A stretch of DNA of 64,000 bases from Isoetes taiwanensis (lineage: Eukaryota; Streptophyta; Lycopodiopsida; Isoetales; Isoetaceae). This document shows positions 23,691 to 34,399 of the stretch, one piece after another; the first letter of the stretch is position 1, and the number at the start of each line of letters is the position of its first letter. The notes under the pieces were generated by a model. The model worked only from the letters and a program-made list of their open reading frames with translations, ran no database searches and had not been told where the DNA came from. The translations under genes and the position numbers were made by a program. The stretch lies in contig JAJEKV010000014.1 in NCBI GenBank assembly GCA_021234155.1, positions 17,762,652 through 17,826,651 of the forward strand, given 5' to 3'.

Positions 23691-24660
23691 ATGGCCCGCA
23701 CCAAACAGACTGCTTGAGTGGTTATGGAGGACGGATCAACAAGCGTCCAAGTGCTTACCGCCGAACCGAAGGTGAGAGAGGCTCGAGAGTGAGCCCAAAA
23801 TGAAGAGACCCTAAACCCAAACTCAAACCCAAACCCGGATCCGTCAAAATCGGAGAACCAGGAGGAGAACGAGGAAGATCAGGATCAACAAGGGCACTAA
23901 CGGAATTCTGATCTGCAAGAGAACCCAGAGAAGCAGGAGGATGGGGACGGGGAGGATGATGAGGAGGAGGACCCTACAACAATAGAGAAGTTGGCCCATC
24001 GCATCAGGAAAATCAGCAAGAAGAAGAGGGAAGCCAAAAGAAGGAGACTTGCAGAGAGGGTGGAGCTCTTGAAGTAGAGAGAAGAGAAAGGGAAGGACCC
24101 AGCTTCCTCAAAGAAACCCCAGAGGAAAACGAAGAACACACCTAGCAAAGGGGTGAAAATAACGGAGAAGGAGCCAGATAGACCGCCATCGTCCTCCTCG
24201 GATACAGACTCAGACGATGACCCTTGGAGGATCCCCTGCCGGACAGAAGGATCAGGACCCTCCAATCCCGACAACCAGGAAGTTGTAGCCCCACCTCTAC
24301 CCGGCATGGCCGAAACCAGCTACAGATCCGAAGAAGCCAGCACGGGAGTCATATATACTCAAGCACAAGCGAGAGTACGAGAAGAAGCTGAAGGAGTACA
24401 AGGAGTATATGAAGATATATGAGGCGTACTCCAAATACTATGAAGATCACAAGATTACACACATGGAAGAAGGAAGGCCAACCAAAGAAAACACCCTGAA
24501 GCCGCCCCCAGAAAGACCCATACTGCTAAAGAAGCCCATGAAGCGAAAGATGGACTCGTACTTCGCCAAAGTTGCTCGGGTCGCGCATTTGTGTGAGTGG
24601 TTCGAATTAAATAGCCATAACTCACTCAAACTACCTCCAAGTGAGATGAAATTTGTTGCA
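23691..24660 (+). pseudogene. P ORF1: histone H3 tail-mimic protein, decayed
   Basis: ATG at 23691 encodes MARTKQTA, then a TGA where E has Arg. Three of those codons differ from E only synonymously (CGC/CGA, ACT/ACC, GCT/GCC). The next region shares only composition with E: acidic, then basic (RKISKKKREAKRRR), then SSSSDTDSDDDP. The C-terminal part shows the element-specific block YEKKLKEYKEYMKIYEAYSK, then PTKENTLKPPPERP and KKPMKRK, aligning with 33200-33440. Further stops at about 23791 (TGA), 23898 (TAA) and 24075 (TAG) fit C-to-T change, and a frameshift lies at about 24330-24410. Non-functional. Confidence 0.75.
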
Positions 24661-24782
24661 ATAGGATCATTAGGAAGTTCTTTAGATGTTTATAACCTTA
24701 GACTACTTATCAAACACCTAGTTAGACCTTGAAGTGATAGACATATCTAAACCCTAAAAATTTCACAAATTAGGGTTCTGCC

Positions 24783-24790
24783 TATAAATA
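24783..24790 (+). promoter_or_regulatory. TATA box upstream of P ORFX
   Basis: TATAAATA about 115 bp before the ORFX ATG at 24901. It suggests a separate promoter for the second accessory ORF. Confidence 0.55.
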
Positions 24791-24900
24791 TACCCATGAC
24801 CCTCATTTTCATTCCACAGTCTCACTCCTCACTCCATAGCACCTTTCCTGCTCACAGAGGCACTTGCATATCTGTTTTTGACTCCATCCACATCAGCATC

Positions 24901-25870
24901 ATGGCCACTTCTTCATTCAGGCGATGGTACAACGCCATTGCTCATGTGGCAGAAACGGACATCAACTCTGTCTTTGCTGTCTTCCAAAAAGAAGTTGATG
25001 TTGATGCCACCATAAATGACATACCATTCTACCAAGAGATCATGCGAGAGTTCCAAGCTAAGATAGGTTCTTCATTGGTAGAGCTCCCACCATGCAAAGT
25101 GTACTTTGCACCTAGGACAGCTCTTCGAGCCGCACTGAACGATGTTCCAAACATCGACAAGTACTTAGAAAATAGAGCCAGTCGCATGCCATGTTACATG
25201 ACCATATCCATAAACAGGAGGAGATATTTCTCTAATACTGCTGTTGTAGCCATCTTCTTATCCCACAAAGCCCAAACTCAAATAGGAAAACCCTCCATTC
25301 AGCCAACGAACATAGACCCCCATGCCTCCACAGCAGAAGAGCAGCTGCTCCTGGAGTATGGAGGCTCAGAACAAGAGGAGGAAGAAGAAGGCGGACAAGG
25401 CTACAACGTCGAGGACCTCATCGACGTCGACCCTATCGAGGAATGGTAGCAAGCAGAACAAGAACTTCAGAGCTTCGATGAAGGCCTGAGGATGACAAGG
25501 ACAACTCCCCCTCCCGGGTTAGGCATCACCAACTTAACCCTAGTCATCATTGAAGGCCAAGAGTACCTCTTGCTGCACGACATAAAGAACCTTCCAGAGT
25601 GCAGAGACCGAGGATAAAGGATGGACAAGCTCCTACACCTCCTGCGGCAACAGCCCAACCTCGATGACTTCATCGACCGGGAAACTCAAGACTTTCCTAC
25701 CAGTATCAGGGAAGCCCACACCTATACCGGGCAGTCATCATCCGACCTCGAAGCCTACAGCAATATCTGGTAGATGATGACACAACAGGAGCTGCCTTCA
25801 GAGGAGGAATTCATCGCCATCCAAGAACAGATGGGCATTGGGGACAAGATGACGAGCGCACTCCTGAACG
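24901..25870 (+). pseudogene. P ORFX, second accessory ORF, fused to integrase by deletion
   Basis: ATG at 24901 (MATSSFRRWYNAIAHVAE). It aligns along its length with E ORFX: KEVDVDAT, the PRTALRAALNDVPNIDKYLE block, RRRYFSNTAVVAIFLSHKA, an acidic EEEEEGG stretch, PPPGLGI, LLLHDIKNLPECRDRG, and EEFIAIQEQMGIGDK. In-frame stops at 25447, 25615 and 25771 break it; the stop at 25771 matches CAG-to-TAG beside a CGG-to-TGG change. After about 25870 the sequence jumps directly into the integrase (SKIAHFVLCRTMDTA). No known family is recognised. Confidence 0.75.
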
Positions 25871-26510
25871 ACAAGTCAAAAATAGCGCATTTTGTACTAT
25901 GCAGGACCATGGATACGGCATTGGATACTGCCGTGTTGTTCACAAAGGAGATCTTTTGACTCCACGGGATGCCAAGGGAGATAATCTCTGATAGGAATTC
26001 GAAGTTCACGAGTGCATTTTTGCAAGATCTCTTCACCACCATCCAGACGAAGCTGTCGATGAGTGCAACATATCACTCTCAGACAGATGGGCAAACGGAG
26101 CATACGAATCGGATACTTGAAGATATATTGAGGAATTATGTCTGGAACAAGCAATCAAAGTGGGACGATTACATTCACTTGGTGGAGTTTGCATACAATA
26201 GCAGCAAGCTAGAGTCATCTCAAATGTCACTGTTCATGATCAACTGCGGATACCAATGCTTGACCCCAGACACTTGGCACAATACCGTGTCCAAGATAGG
26301 AGTATCCCAGCAGATGCTAGTTGACATGCAACAGTTGGTGGAGGAAGTGCAAGGATATCTTCTAACAGCAAGCAGCCGGCAGAAGAGCATAGCCGATAAG
26401 CATAGAACAGTAAGGGAGTTCCAAATAGGGGACAATGTGTGGCTGAAGATCAAGGTCAAACAAGCGAAACTCCATATTGGGGCAATTGCAAGAAGCTTGC
26501 TCCAAGGTCT
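25871..26510 (+). pseudogene. P integrase, partial
   Basis: Core of a Ty3/gypsy integrase beginning after the first catalytic Asp. Visible motifs are FTKEIF, IISDRNSKFTS (second catalytic Asp), TDGQTEHTNRILEDIL (catalytic Glu) and the C-terminal DNVWLKIKVKQAKL that leads to the chromodomain in E. A stop splits it at 25957, and it ends before any chromodomain. It joins ORFX at an internal deletion. Strong match to the E integrase at 40500-41375. Confidence 0.85.
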
Positions 26511-26514
26511 ATGA

Positions 26515-27220
26515 TATGTTCATATTATCCCTTCGTGTTTATTTTTGCTTTCTTGCCCCTTCGTATCATCCTTTCTTCAACGTTTCTTATATAGTTGGAT
26601 GTTCCTTTTTCTCGATCTTTGGTTCTCTTTTGACTTGTGGTTCATCTTTATTACTCGTGTGTATGATTGCCGCCTTTTTTTTTCTTTCTTTATTCTCTTC
26701 TTGAATTCACGATTCTATATGGCTTCTTTTGTCTCAGTCGCACCCATAGTCCATCTTTTCATTTAGTTTCATTTTGTTCTTTATGGTTCCTTTTTTATCC
26801 ATTTGTTCTTTTTCTTTTTTATTTGTTGATCCTGTTAGCTTTATCATCATTGTTCTATTTCATCTTGTTCCTTTTTATCCTGGTTTGTCGTGGTTTGCTC
26901 CATGATCACTTCTGTAACCTTCGTCTCATTTGCTCCATTTCATGGCTTATCATTGTGCTACATTTCCTTTGTTCTCGTTGTGTTCTGTAGTTTTTGGATC
27001 TTGTTCATTCCATTTGTCAATTCACTCAATTTTCCATGCCAATTCCTTTTTTGCTTTGTGCTCCATCCGGTTCTTACTTACTCTTTCATATGGTTTCTTT
27101 GGTTTGATGGTCTAATTTATCGCCATAACTTATTTCTTGCTTCTTTTGCTTGGCTGCGTTTGTCTTCTTTTGTTTCGTTTATTCTAATTGCTCCATTCAT
27201 TCCTTGTTCCTTTGCATTTC
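26515..27220. other. T-rich low-complexity DNA
   Basis: Pyrimidine-rich sequence full of tttgttcc/tccttttt strings, with long spurious frames on the plus strand. It resumes at 28573-30090 on the other side of the LINE. No gene seen. Confidence 0.7.
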
Positions 27221-27239
27221 TATCGTTGTTAGTACTCTT

Positions 27240-28553
27240 TTTTTTTTTTTTGAAGGATAAAGAATTTTCCATTTATAGGTAAACTATTACACAGCCTTAT
27301 AGCAGATAGACACCCTCCTGAACAAGCTTGAAGAGGGGATAGCTACAAAGCCCTTTTAGAATGAATGTAGATGCCTTCTTCTTAAGGTGGTAGCTTGATG
27401 AAAGTCTTCCAAACAAGGGAAACATCACCTTCGACCACACACTTGAACTTTCTAAGCTTCTCTATGAGCATGTGCAGTATTTGTGTGGCTGTAGTATATG
27501 CCTCTTTGCCTAGAGTGAAAGAATTACGCCTTTTCCATATGACCCATAATGCCCATGATCTGACAATATGAAAAGCTTTGCGTTTTGAGACTGGCCATTC
27601 TACTGGATATCTACCTAGAAGGAGATCGTTGGTCCCCAGTGTATTGTTGAACATATCCATGCACCACGACCACACAACTTGCAGGTCAGTGCACTCTACT
27701 AAGCAATGTTCCAGAGACTTTTCATCCATCTTGCACAATGGACATAGAGGGCTCACGTCAGCTTTGAATTTGGATACTCTTCTGTTTACCATAGGAACCC
27801 TATGAATTACTTGCCATAAAAAAGAATTCACTCGGGGAGGGAGAAGTTTTATCCATACACCCCTCCAAATTTCCTTCAACTGTGAGTCAGTGACTTGCAC
27901 ATTCCATTGAGCTGGTAGCGATAAAGTACCTTTTGTCTTCAAACACTTATATGTTGATTTCACAAATGACCCCACCTGCAAAGATTGATCGAGAACCCAA
28001 GGTTTCTTACTCGTGCTATTTATGTGGTTTGGAAGACTTACTGCAATACATTCCCACATTGTTTTGTCGTTATTCTGGAGGCCGAATTTCTGCTTGAATA
28101 CCATCCATTATGTTAACTGACCACCTTCATACCACATTGTGCACGAACCAATGCCACAGCTGATCCATCTTCTCACCACTCTGATGTCAGCTAAAAGGGC
28201 CAGAGGACCGTTCTTATTGCGGTAGTTGATTGGAATCCACCATGGTGGAGTAGTACTCGCTACACAATTACTGATATTCAATGTGAAGAGCTTTTTCACC
28301 ACGTCCCACGCGGAAATGAGACCTCTTAAGAACGGTGAGGCCTCAGAACTTGGTTTCAATCCATAAAATAGAGACCATGGAAGAGATACTTGTGCTGATA
28401 CTTTAGCATGTGTGCAGGAGAAACGTATGGCCTGCGCTATGAGTTGGAGGCCTGGTGACTTCGTTTTCTCCTCTAAAATATTCCACATGAATTTGGCTAC
28501 TAGTATTTTGCTTTGTAGGGCTAAGTCAATCATGCCTATTCCCCCTTCTTCCT
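27240..28553 (-). mobile_element. 5'-truncated LINE with target-site duplication
   Basis: Flanked by a 19-bp direct repeat, tatcgttgttagtactctt (27221-27239) and tatcgctgttagtactctt (28554-28572), with one mismatch. The poly(A) tail appears as a T run at about 27238-27252. It interrupts the T-rich region. Related to the LINE at 1989-3575. Confidence 0.93.
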
Positions 28554-28587
28554 TATCGCTGTTAGTACTCTTGTATTGCTTGTTCAC
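27382..28587 (-). pseudogene. LINE ORF2 C-terminal part (post-RT region and zf-RVT)
   Basis: Two minus-strand frames that abut at about 28105. The N-terminal piece includes GGIGMIDLALQSKILVAKFM and LPWSLFYGLKP, as in the other LINE. The C-terminal piece carries zf-RVT: CPLCKMDEKSLEHCLVEC, preceded by WIKLLPPRVNSFLWQ and followed by RSWALWVIWKRRN. The longest frame (240 codons) is intact, so this copy is younger than the one at 1989-3575. RT and endonuclease domains are missing. The first dozen codons near 28587 run into the target duplication and flank, so the element begins at about 28553. Confidence 0.88.
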
Positions 28588-30090
28588 TCCATATTTTATT
28601 TAGTTCTCTTTATCGTTTTCTTGCTCCATTTTACTTTATTGATGCTCTCTACCTTTGCAATCTTCTTTTTGCCTTTTGCATTATTGGTTTCTATTTTTCA
28701 TTGTCGTTTCCTTTGTTGCTAATTCCATTTGTTCCTTTAATCTTTTCTACTCTTTATTTCATTTGCATTATTGACTTGTTTTTTCCTACTTGCATCAATA
28801 ACCTATTGATGATCCTTTGGGTCCACGTCTATGATCGCTCCACTTGCTTGAGTTTGTCTCTCTTGCTTCCTTGGTCTTGATTGTCCTATTATACATCTCA
28901 CCATGTACTTTGTCATTGTTGTCCGACTCACTTTTGTTGGTAACCATTATCACGTTCTCTATTTGGTCCTTGATGTGCCACATCTGCTTCTTCAATCTAG
29001 CTCTTTTGCTCCATGGGTTGGTTTCCCTTTAATTCCTTTAATTTTGCTACACATGCTTTATCTTTTCCCGACTTCTTTTCTTAGTACTTCACTGCCTTGT
29101 TCATGTTGGTCTTTTGTTATCAATTTTGATCTCGGCTTCTCTTGTTTTCTTCTTTTGATTCGTCTTGCTTCTCTCTGTTCTTTGCCCTCTACTCTGATTA
29201 TCCCAGTTACTCTATTAGTTTTGCTTCACTATTTACTTCATATCTTGAGCTGTCCCATATATTCCAGTGTTCCTTATGTTCTATATTCTTTCAATCTATT
29301 TTGTCTTTTTAACCTATGTTGTCTCCTTCCATTTCTTTATTCAAATGTCTATATTCATTTCTCCATTCTCGTTTGACATTATATGTCATTGTTCCATCTC
29401 TTTCCTCCTCGACTATCCTCTTTGACCACGTTGACTCCTTTGCATAGTGCCTTTTCTGTCTTCACTTTTATTGGCATCATTTTTCTCCACTTTTTTGCCT
29501 TCCTTCATTTATTCTATTGACTCCATTAGTTCTTCAATCCATTATGTTTGTGCACATTTATCCCCATTACTTCTTTTATCTTTGGTTTTATTTATATCAT
29601 TGTCTTCTGCTAGTTCTTTTGGACTGCATAGCTTTCATTTCTATTTTTACCATGTCTCCTCTTGTTTTGCCTTAGTTCTTTTTGTTCTGTTGGTGTCCAT
29701 ATAGCATGTTCTTTGCCTCCTGCATTGATTACCCAACTACTTTGGCAGCCTTGCTAAGCAATTTTGTTGTTTGCCTCTTATACCTGATCTGTTCTAATCA
29801 TCTTTTTTGCACAGTTCTTCCCTCATTTCGCTTTTTCCCTACTTTTTTTTTCTTGTCGGCCTAGTTTGTTCCATTCTTTTTTAGTAGATTCCTCTTCTAT
29901 CAACCAATAGCTGTATCATCAGACCCATCCTAGGAATGCCATAGTATCAAAATAGAACTGACATTCCTTGGATGGGGATGCCCTACCTTACATCTCCTAT
30001 TTATACCGCCTCCTTCTCCATTTTCAGTCATCGGCATTCTCTTGAGCTCCTTTCCATTCTGCTCATTTCTAGCTCCGCAAATATCTTGCC
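28573..30090. other. T-rich low-complexity DNA
   Basis: Continuation of the T-rich tract. Long frames such as 28903-29376 are Leu/Phe/Ser-rich artefacts of composition. Confidence 0.7.
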
Positions 30091-30632
30091 TGTTATAATT
30101 ATAGCAACACTATAACTTAGGTCCACTTAGCAACAACCTTGTGCAATGATATTCATATGAGAAATATCATAAAGTCATTAACCATGCTTAAACAATATCA
30201 CAAGTTCAATTGTTCAATGGTAAAGCAAGTATTCGAATTTAATACCATCGGGTTACTGTAGCAGTGCAACTGATCACAAAAGGCAATGAACTTATACCCA
30301 GTACTTCACACCAATTAATGGATTTCCCTTAGCTGAACGAATGGTCGGTGAACCCCCTTGGTCATTGAATTGATCTTCTCGTGCTACTTATCTTCTGTCT
30401 TCGGCGGTTATGCAGCTAAACATGCAGCTCGGTTCGGCCACCCAGTTCGATTACTAAGTTTAAAATATTTTGCCTCCAATATTTATTTCCAAGTCATCGT
30501 AATAATAATAGAAATATCGACCCTTATAATGCGTTAGGGTCATGCTTTTATAACCAAAGGTTGTTTCTAATAACACTTAATATTTCTTCTGATCCAACAA
30601 TGTATTATACAATAACCATTATAACTCCAACA
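30091..30632 (-). repeat. 3' LTR of copia element
   Basis: Reverse-complement homologue of 17798-18422, starting TGTTGG on the minus strand and ending ATAACA. Shorter by about 80 bp, mainly from an internal deletion near its start. Confidence 0.92.
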
Positions 30633-30642
30633 TTCCTCCTTT
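30633..30642 (-). promoter_or_regulatory. Polypurine tract of copia element
   Basis: Minus-strand aaaggaggaa directly before the 3' LTR; it primes plus-strand DNA synthesis. Confidence 0.9.
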
Positions 30643-30685
30643 ATTGCATAATCAGATAACCTCAAGATCATTTCTGAACTGCTAA

Positions 30686-33017
30686 TCAGATAACCTTAAG
30701 AGCACTTCTGAACTGTACGAATTTTCCTTCAGCCAAAGCCTTTGTAAATATATCTGCCACTTGATTAGATATGCCAATATACACTATTTTGATGTAATTC
30801 TTTGAAGCTAAATCTCTGATAAAATGCATGTTCCGTTCAATATGTTTTGTTCTCTCATGATCTACTGGATTTTTAATGATTGCAATACAACTTTGACTGT
30901 CAGTAAATATACCTGTAGGTCTTGTTTGTTCACATTGTAACTCTTCTAGTAACCTTCTTAGCCAAGCTATTTCCTTAGCCACCAAAGAGGATGTTGTATA
31001 TTCCGCTTCAACTGAAGACATAGCTATTGCATTTTGTTTTTTGCATATCCATGAAATTACTCCTCCTGCCAAAAACACTACATATCCTAAAGTTGATTTT
31101 CGAGAGCTTAAATCACCACCCCAATCTGCATCACTATAAGCATGCATGTTAAGATCATCAGAGTCAAAAGTTATACCTTGATTTATTGTGCCTTTAAGAT
31201 ACTTCAACACATTTTTTGCAGCCAACCAATGTTCTTTACTAGGATTATTGCATTTTCTGCTCAAGATGTTCACTATGTAAGAGATATCAGGCCTGCTATT
31301 GTTTGCCAAGTATAATAGACACCCACTAGTTCTCTATATGGAACCTTTTCCATTTCTTTTATTTCCTTTTCTGTCATCTCCTTCTCTGCTGTAAGTCTAT
31401 GTCCAGGAACCACATGAGTTTTTATTGGATGAGCATCATGCAAGTTGAATCTGTTCAGCATGTTGTCAACATGCTTGCTTTGGTTTACTTTCAGGAATTT
31501 CTTCTGTCTGTCTCTTATGACTTCAATCCCTAAGGAATGTTTTAATTCTCCCAAGTCAGTCATTTTAAACCTGGCTTTCAAAATATTTTTGCACACATCC
31601 AATGTCTTTGCATCATTAGCAATCATGATGCAATCATCTACATACAGTGCTATGATGCAATAGTTATCACAGATTTTGTATCTATAAATGTTGCCATCAT
31701 TTTGCAATTTCTTAAATCCTTGTTCTTTGAGATAATTGTTATACACATGTACCATTCCCTTGGTGCCTGCCTCAGCCCATAGACTGCCCTGTTTAGTTTC
31801 CAAACTTATTCTTGCCTTGCTCATATCCTGGAGCCTGCTTCATATAGATGTTTTGATCTAGTTTTGCATTCAAAAACGTTGTTTTTACATCCATGTGATG
31901 TAGCTCTAAATTGAAGGCATCAGCCAATCCCAATAGTACTCTTATGCTTGTAAGTTTAACAATGGGTGAATAGGTATCTTCAAAATCTTTCCCTTCCTTC
32001 TGAGTGTAGCCTTGAGCTACAAGATGAGCTTTATATTTTTTTTGTGTCATCCACACTTTCTTTTATTTTAAATATCCACTTGCTTCCTATTATGTTATGA
32101 TCTGTTGGACATTCAACTAATTCATAAGTTTCTGTTTCCACAAATGATGCAAGTTCATCTTGCATAGCTTCTTCCCACTTTGCTTTATCTTGACAAGTCA
32201 ATGCCTCCTTTACTGTTTTTGGAATGTGTACATCTATCATCAGTTCTTTTGCTCCTTCCTAAATCATATCTATCTATATTTGCTTCCTCTAGTAATTTTT
32301 CAGTTTGAGTCTTTATCTTACCCTTGACATCTTTCTCTACAGCATCATCTTGGGGTTGCTGTTCTACTGTCACATCATTCTCTGTATTTTCTGCTTTGTT
32401 TTCTTCTTCCCCATCCATGTCATCATCAGATTCTAATTCATTATTCATAAGCTTCCCATGAGTTTTTTCACCTTTATTTATGTTTTGTTCCACTACTTTC
32501 TTACTATGTCTGTCTTTATATACAACCTCTTCATTAAACAACACATCTCTGCTCACTACTATTGACTTAGTGCTTGGAACAAAAATCCTAAAAGCTTTGC
32601 TTTCCTCATCATAACCTATCAGATATCCCATTTCTGCTTTGTCATCTAGTTTCCTCCTCAATTCAGAGGGTATACGTGCATACACCAAGCATCCATACAC
32701 CTTAAACATATCATAATCAAGGTTTTGAATTTTGCCAGACCAAAGAAGTTCAGGAACATTACCTTGAATACTTGACGAGGGTAGTCTATTTTGTACCATA
32801 ACAGCAGTTTTAAGTGCTTCCTCCCATAGATAATTAGGCAGACCACTCCCTTTAATCATTGATCTAACTGCATCCATTAAGGTTCTATTTCTCCTTTCTG
32901 CACACCATTTTGTTGTGGACTATACCTGTAGGTCAATTGCCTCTTTATCCCATTAGCAATAGAAAAAGGTTTGAACTTAGCAGACAAATATTCTCCACCT
33001 CTGTCAGATCGTATGCA
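30686..33017 (-). pseudogene. copia integrase - reverse transcriptase - RNase H
   Basis: Minus-strand polyprotein in pieces. Integrase starts inside its core (KCIRSDRGGEYLSAKF, then YSPQQNGV) and ends in a long acidic linker. RT follows: KARLVAQG-type motif KAHLVAQGYTQKEGKDF, then HHMDVKTTFLNAKL and the catalytic YVDDCIMIAND. RNase H includes YSDADWGGDLSSRKSTLGYV, SSVEAEY and FTDSQSCIAI. Frameshifts at about 32880, 32240, 31800-32050 and 31300 break it. The order INT-RT-RH is diagnostic of Ty1/copia. It appears related to the gag half at 18449. Confidence 0.93.
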
Positions 33018-33539
33018 TTTGACCTGCCACCCGATCATCCCCCAACCCCCTCAGAGGGTTCTGACGAAGAGCCTAACCCCAACACAGGAGGGGCAAGTTC
33101 TTCCAAACCCCCGGCCGTTGAGCAAGAAGTAACCGAGCAGGTAGCGCATGAGGAGGAGCAGCAGGACACAGTGAAGAAACCCCCTCCTTACCCGAAATGG
33201 GACAGGAAAAAGCAACCCCGGCCTGCCCGAGAGTCCTATGTTACGGACCCAATAAAAATCTACGAACGAAAGATGCGGGAGCACAATGCCTACATGAAGG
33301 AGTGGGAGGCATATGACAAGTACTACCAGGAGAACAGGGTCAGGGCCATCGAAGGAGGACACCCAACCAAGCGGCAGACCCTAAGACCGCCACCACCAAG
33401 ACCCAAGGTCCCGAAAAAGCCTGCACAGAAGAAGCTCACAAAGAAGCAGCTCGAGCAAAGAGCACTACGGGAGATTCGGCACTTCCAAATAAGCAGCTTC
33501 TGGCCTCGATTCCCAGCCCCCCTTTGCTCGGCTAGTTAG
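33018..33539 (+). CDS. E ORF1, C-terminal half
   Basis: Open from the break at 33018 to a stop at 33537. It starts DLPPDHPPTPSEGSDEEPNP, which aligns with KEPDRPPSSSSDTDSDDDP in P ORF1 exactly where the N-terminal half at 19875 ends, so almost nothing is missing between the halves. Next comes a basic/aromatic block: ARESYVTDPIKIYERKMREH, then YMKEWEAYDKYYQ, GGHPTKRQTLRPPPPRP and KKPAQKKLTKK. The repeating Tyr/Lys/Glu pattern recalls the last helix of HMG boxes, but this is too weak to assign. The C-terminus after residue about 150 differs from P. Confidence 0.7.
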   Translation, partial: FDLPPDHPPTPSEGSDEEPNPNTGGASSSKPPAVEQEVTEQVAHEEEQQDTVKKPPPYPKWDRKKQPRPARESYVTDPIKIYERKMREHNAYMKEWEAYDKYYQENRVRAIEGGHPTKRQTLRPPPPRPKVPKKPAQKKLTKKQLEQRALREIRHFQISSFWPRFPAPLCSAS

Positions 33540-33883
33540 AGAAGTAATGCAGGGATTTCGGGCCGGACTCTGTGGTCCGCAGATGAGATGCCGCCGCGCC
33601 TCCGTGAAGCAAATGAAAGCGTAAGATAGTGCAACATTTTGAAGACTCAACAGCTTGCACTGTCCATGCGAAGCGAGTGACTCTGATGAGGCAAGACATG
33701 CAACTTGCTACTCACATCAAGGGAGAACGGCCCTAAACTTTTTTGTAAATAATCGAAAAATTTTTGTGATAATAGAACAATTTTGAGTGCTTTAATTGTC
33801 TGAACTTGCTTAATTAGGATAAGCTAGCAAGTTTTAGTTTTTATTTTGGCAAAATAGGACAATTGCAGACAGAAAGACGTGAT
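33540..33883 (+). other. Spacer between ORF1 and dyads
   Basis: No gene seen. Part of the internal sequence of E between ORF1 and ORFX. Confidence 0.5.
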
Positions 33884-33951
33884 GTCTCACAGCTCGCGCC
33901 TGGTCAAGAAACTAAACTTTAGTTTTTGAGCGAGGCGCAAGCTATGAGACC
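33884..33951 (+). promoter_or_regulatory. 67-bp dyad, copy 3
   Basis: Same imperfect palindrome as in the E leader, and in the same orientation relative to E. Arms run from gatgtctcacag to ctatgagacc, centred on ctaaactttag. Confidence 0.8.
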
Positions 33952-34083
33952 TTGCCCAAAACTCGCCCAAAATAGCTCCAAATCGACCAAATAAGGGGTC
34001 GATTCTACCTGATTTGGTGAGCCCATCATCCTTACACCCTTAGTTTATCCAAATTGGACATGTTTTGATCAAAATGAGGGCGA

Positions 34084-34153
34084 TGTCTCCACATTTCCGC
34101 TACCGGTCAAGAAACTAAACTTTAGTTTTTGAGCGAGGCGCAAGCTGTGAGAC
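34084..34153 (+). promoter_or_regulatory. 67-bp dyad, copy 4
   Basis: Partner of the dyad at 33884, 200 bp away. The left arm is degraded (gatgtctccacatttccgct); the right arm is intact. Confidence 0.75.
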
Positions 34154-34344
34154 CTCCTATCATTTCTTCACCAGAACTTGCCCGAATGATTCCCAACCTG
34201 TTGTATAGCATCTTTTAGGTAGCCCAGCCACACTCAAACACTTGAACTAGTCTTCAAATTCCCATTTTGACCTCAGTATAGACTAGAATTGCCCAACCCC
34301 AGGAATTTTCCAAGTCATCCAAAAATTAGGGTTTTCCCCTTTTC

Positions 34345-34352
34345 TATAAATA
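34345..34352 (+). promoter_or_regulatory. TATA box, probably upstream of E ORFX before inversion
   Basis: TATAAATA about 190 bp after the second dyad, with a ccctcatttc run just after it like the one at the P ORFX promoter. No ORFX follows here; the E ORFX start is at 46661 and loses homology about 80 bp upstream, fitting an inversion breakpoint. Confidence 0.5.
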
Positions 34353-34399
34353 GGTCCCTCATTTCACACAAGGCACCCTACAAGTTTGCATGCACAGGA

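Larger units (their letters stand above)
22562..26514 (+). mobile_element. Older chromovirus P, deletion derivative
   Basis: It begins with the right part of its own 5' LTR (22562-23030); the left part of that LTR is at 36724-37849, and E inserted between them at ctgga. Then come ORF1 (from 23691), ORFX (from 24901) and, with gag, protease, RT and RNase H deleted, the integrase (to about 26510). P is older than E: its frames hold many stops and it differs strongly from E in sequence. No 3' LTR of P was found; T-rich DNA follows. Confidence 0.8.
30091..33017 (-). mobile_element. Ty1/copia retrotransposon, 3' half
   Basis: In minus order: integrase core (from 33017), RT, RNase H, PPT and 3' LTR. 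It stops abruptly at 33017, where the C-terminal half of ORF1 of E begins. Together with 17798-19874 it makes one copia element split by an inversion. The 5-bp flanks of the two LTRs do not match, so I cannot prove both halves come from one insertion. Confidence 0.88.

Noticed and set aside
26515-30090. Several plus-strand frames of 60-157 codons
   Set aside because: Products are Leu/Phe/Ser-rich because the strand is T-rich; no family resemblance.
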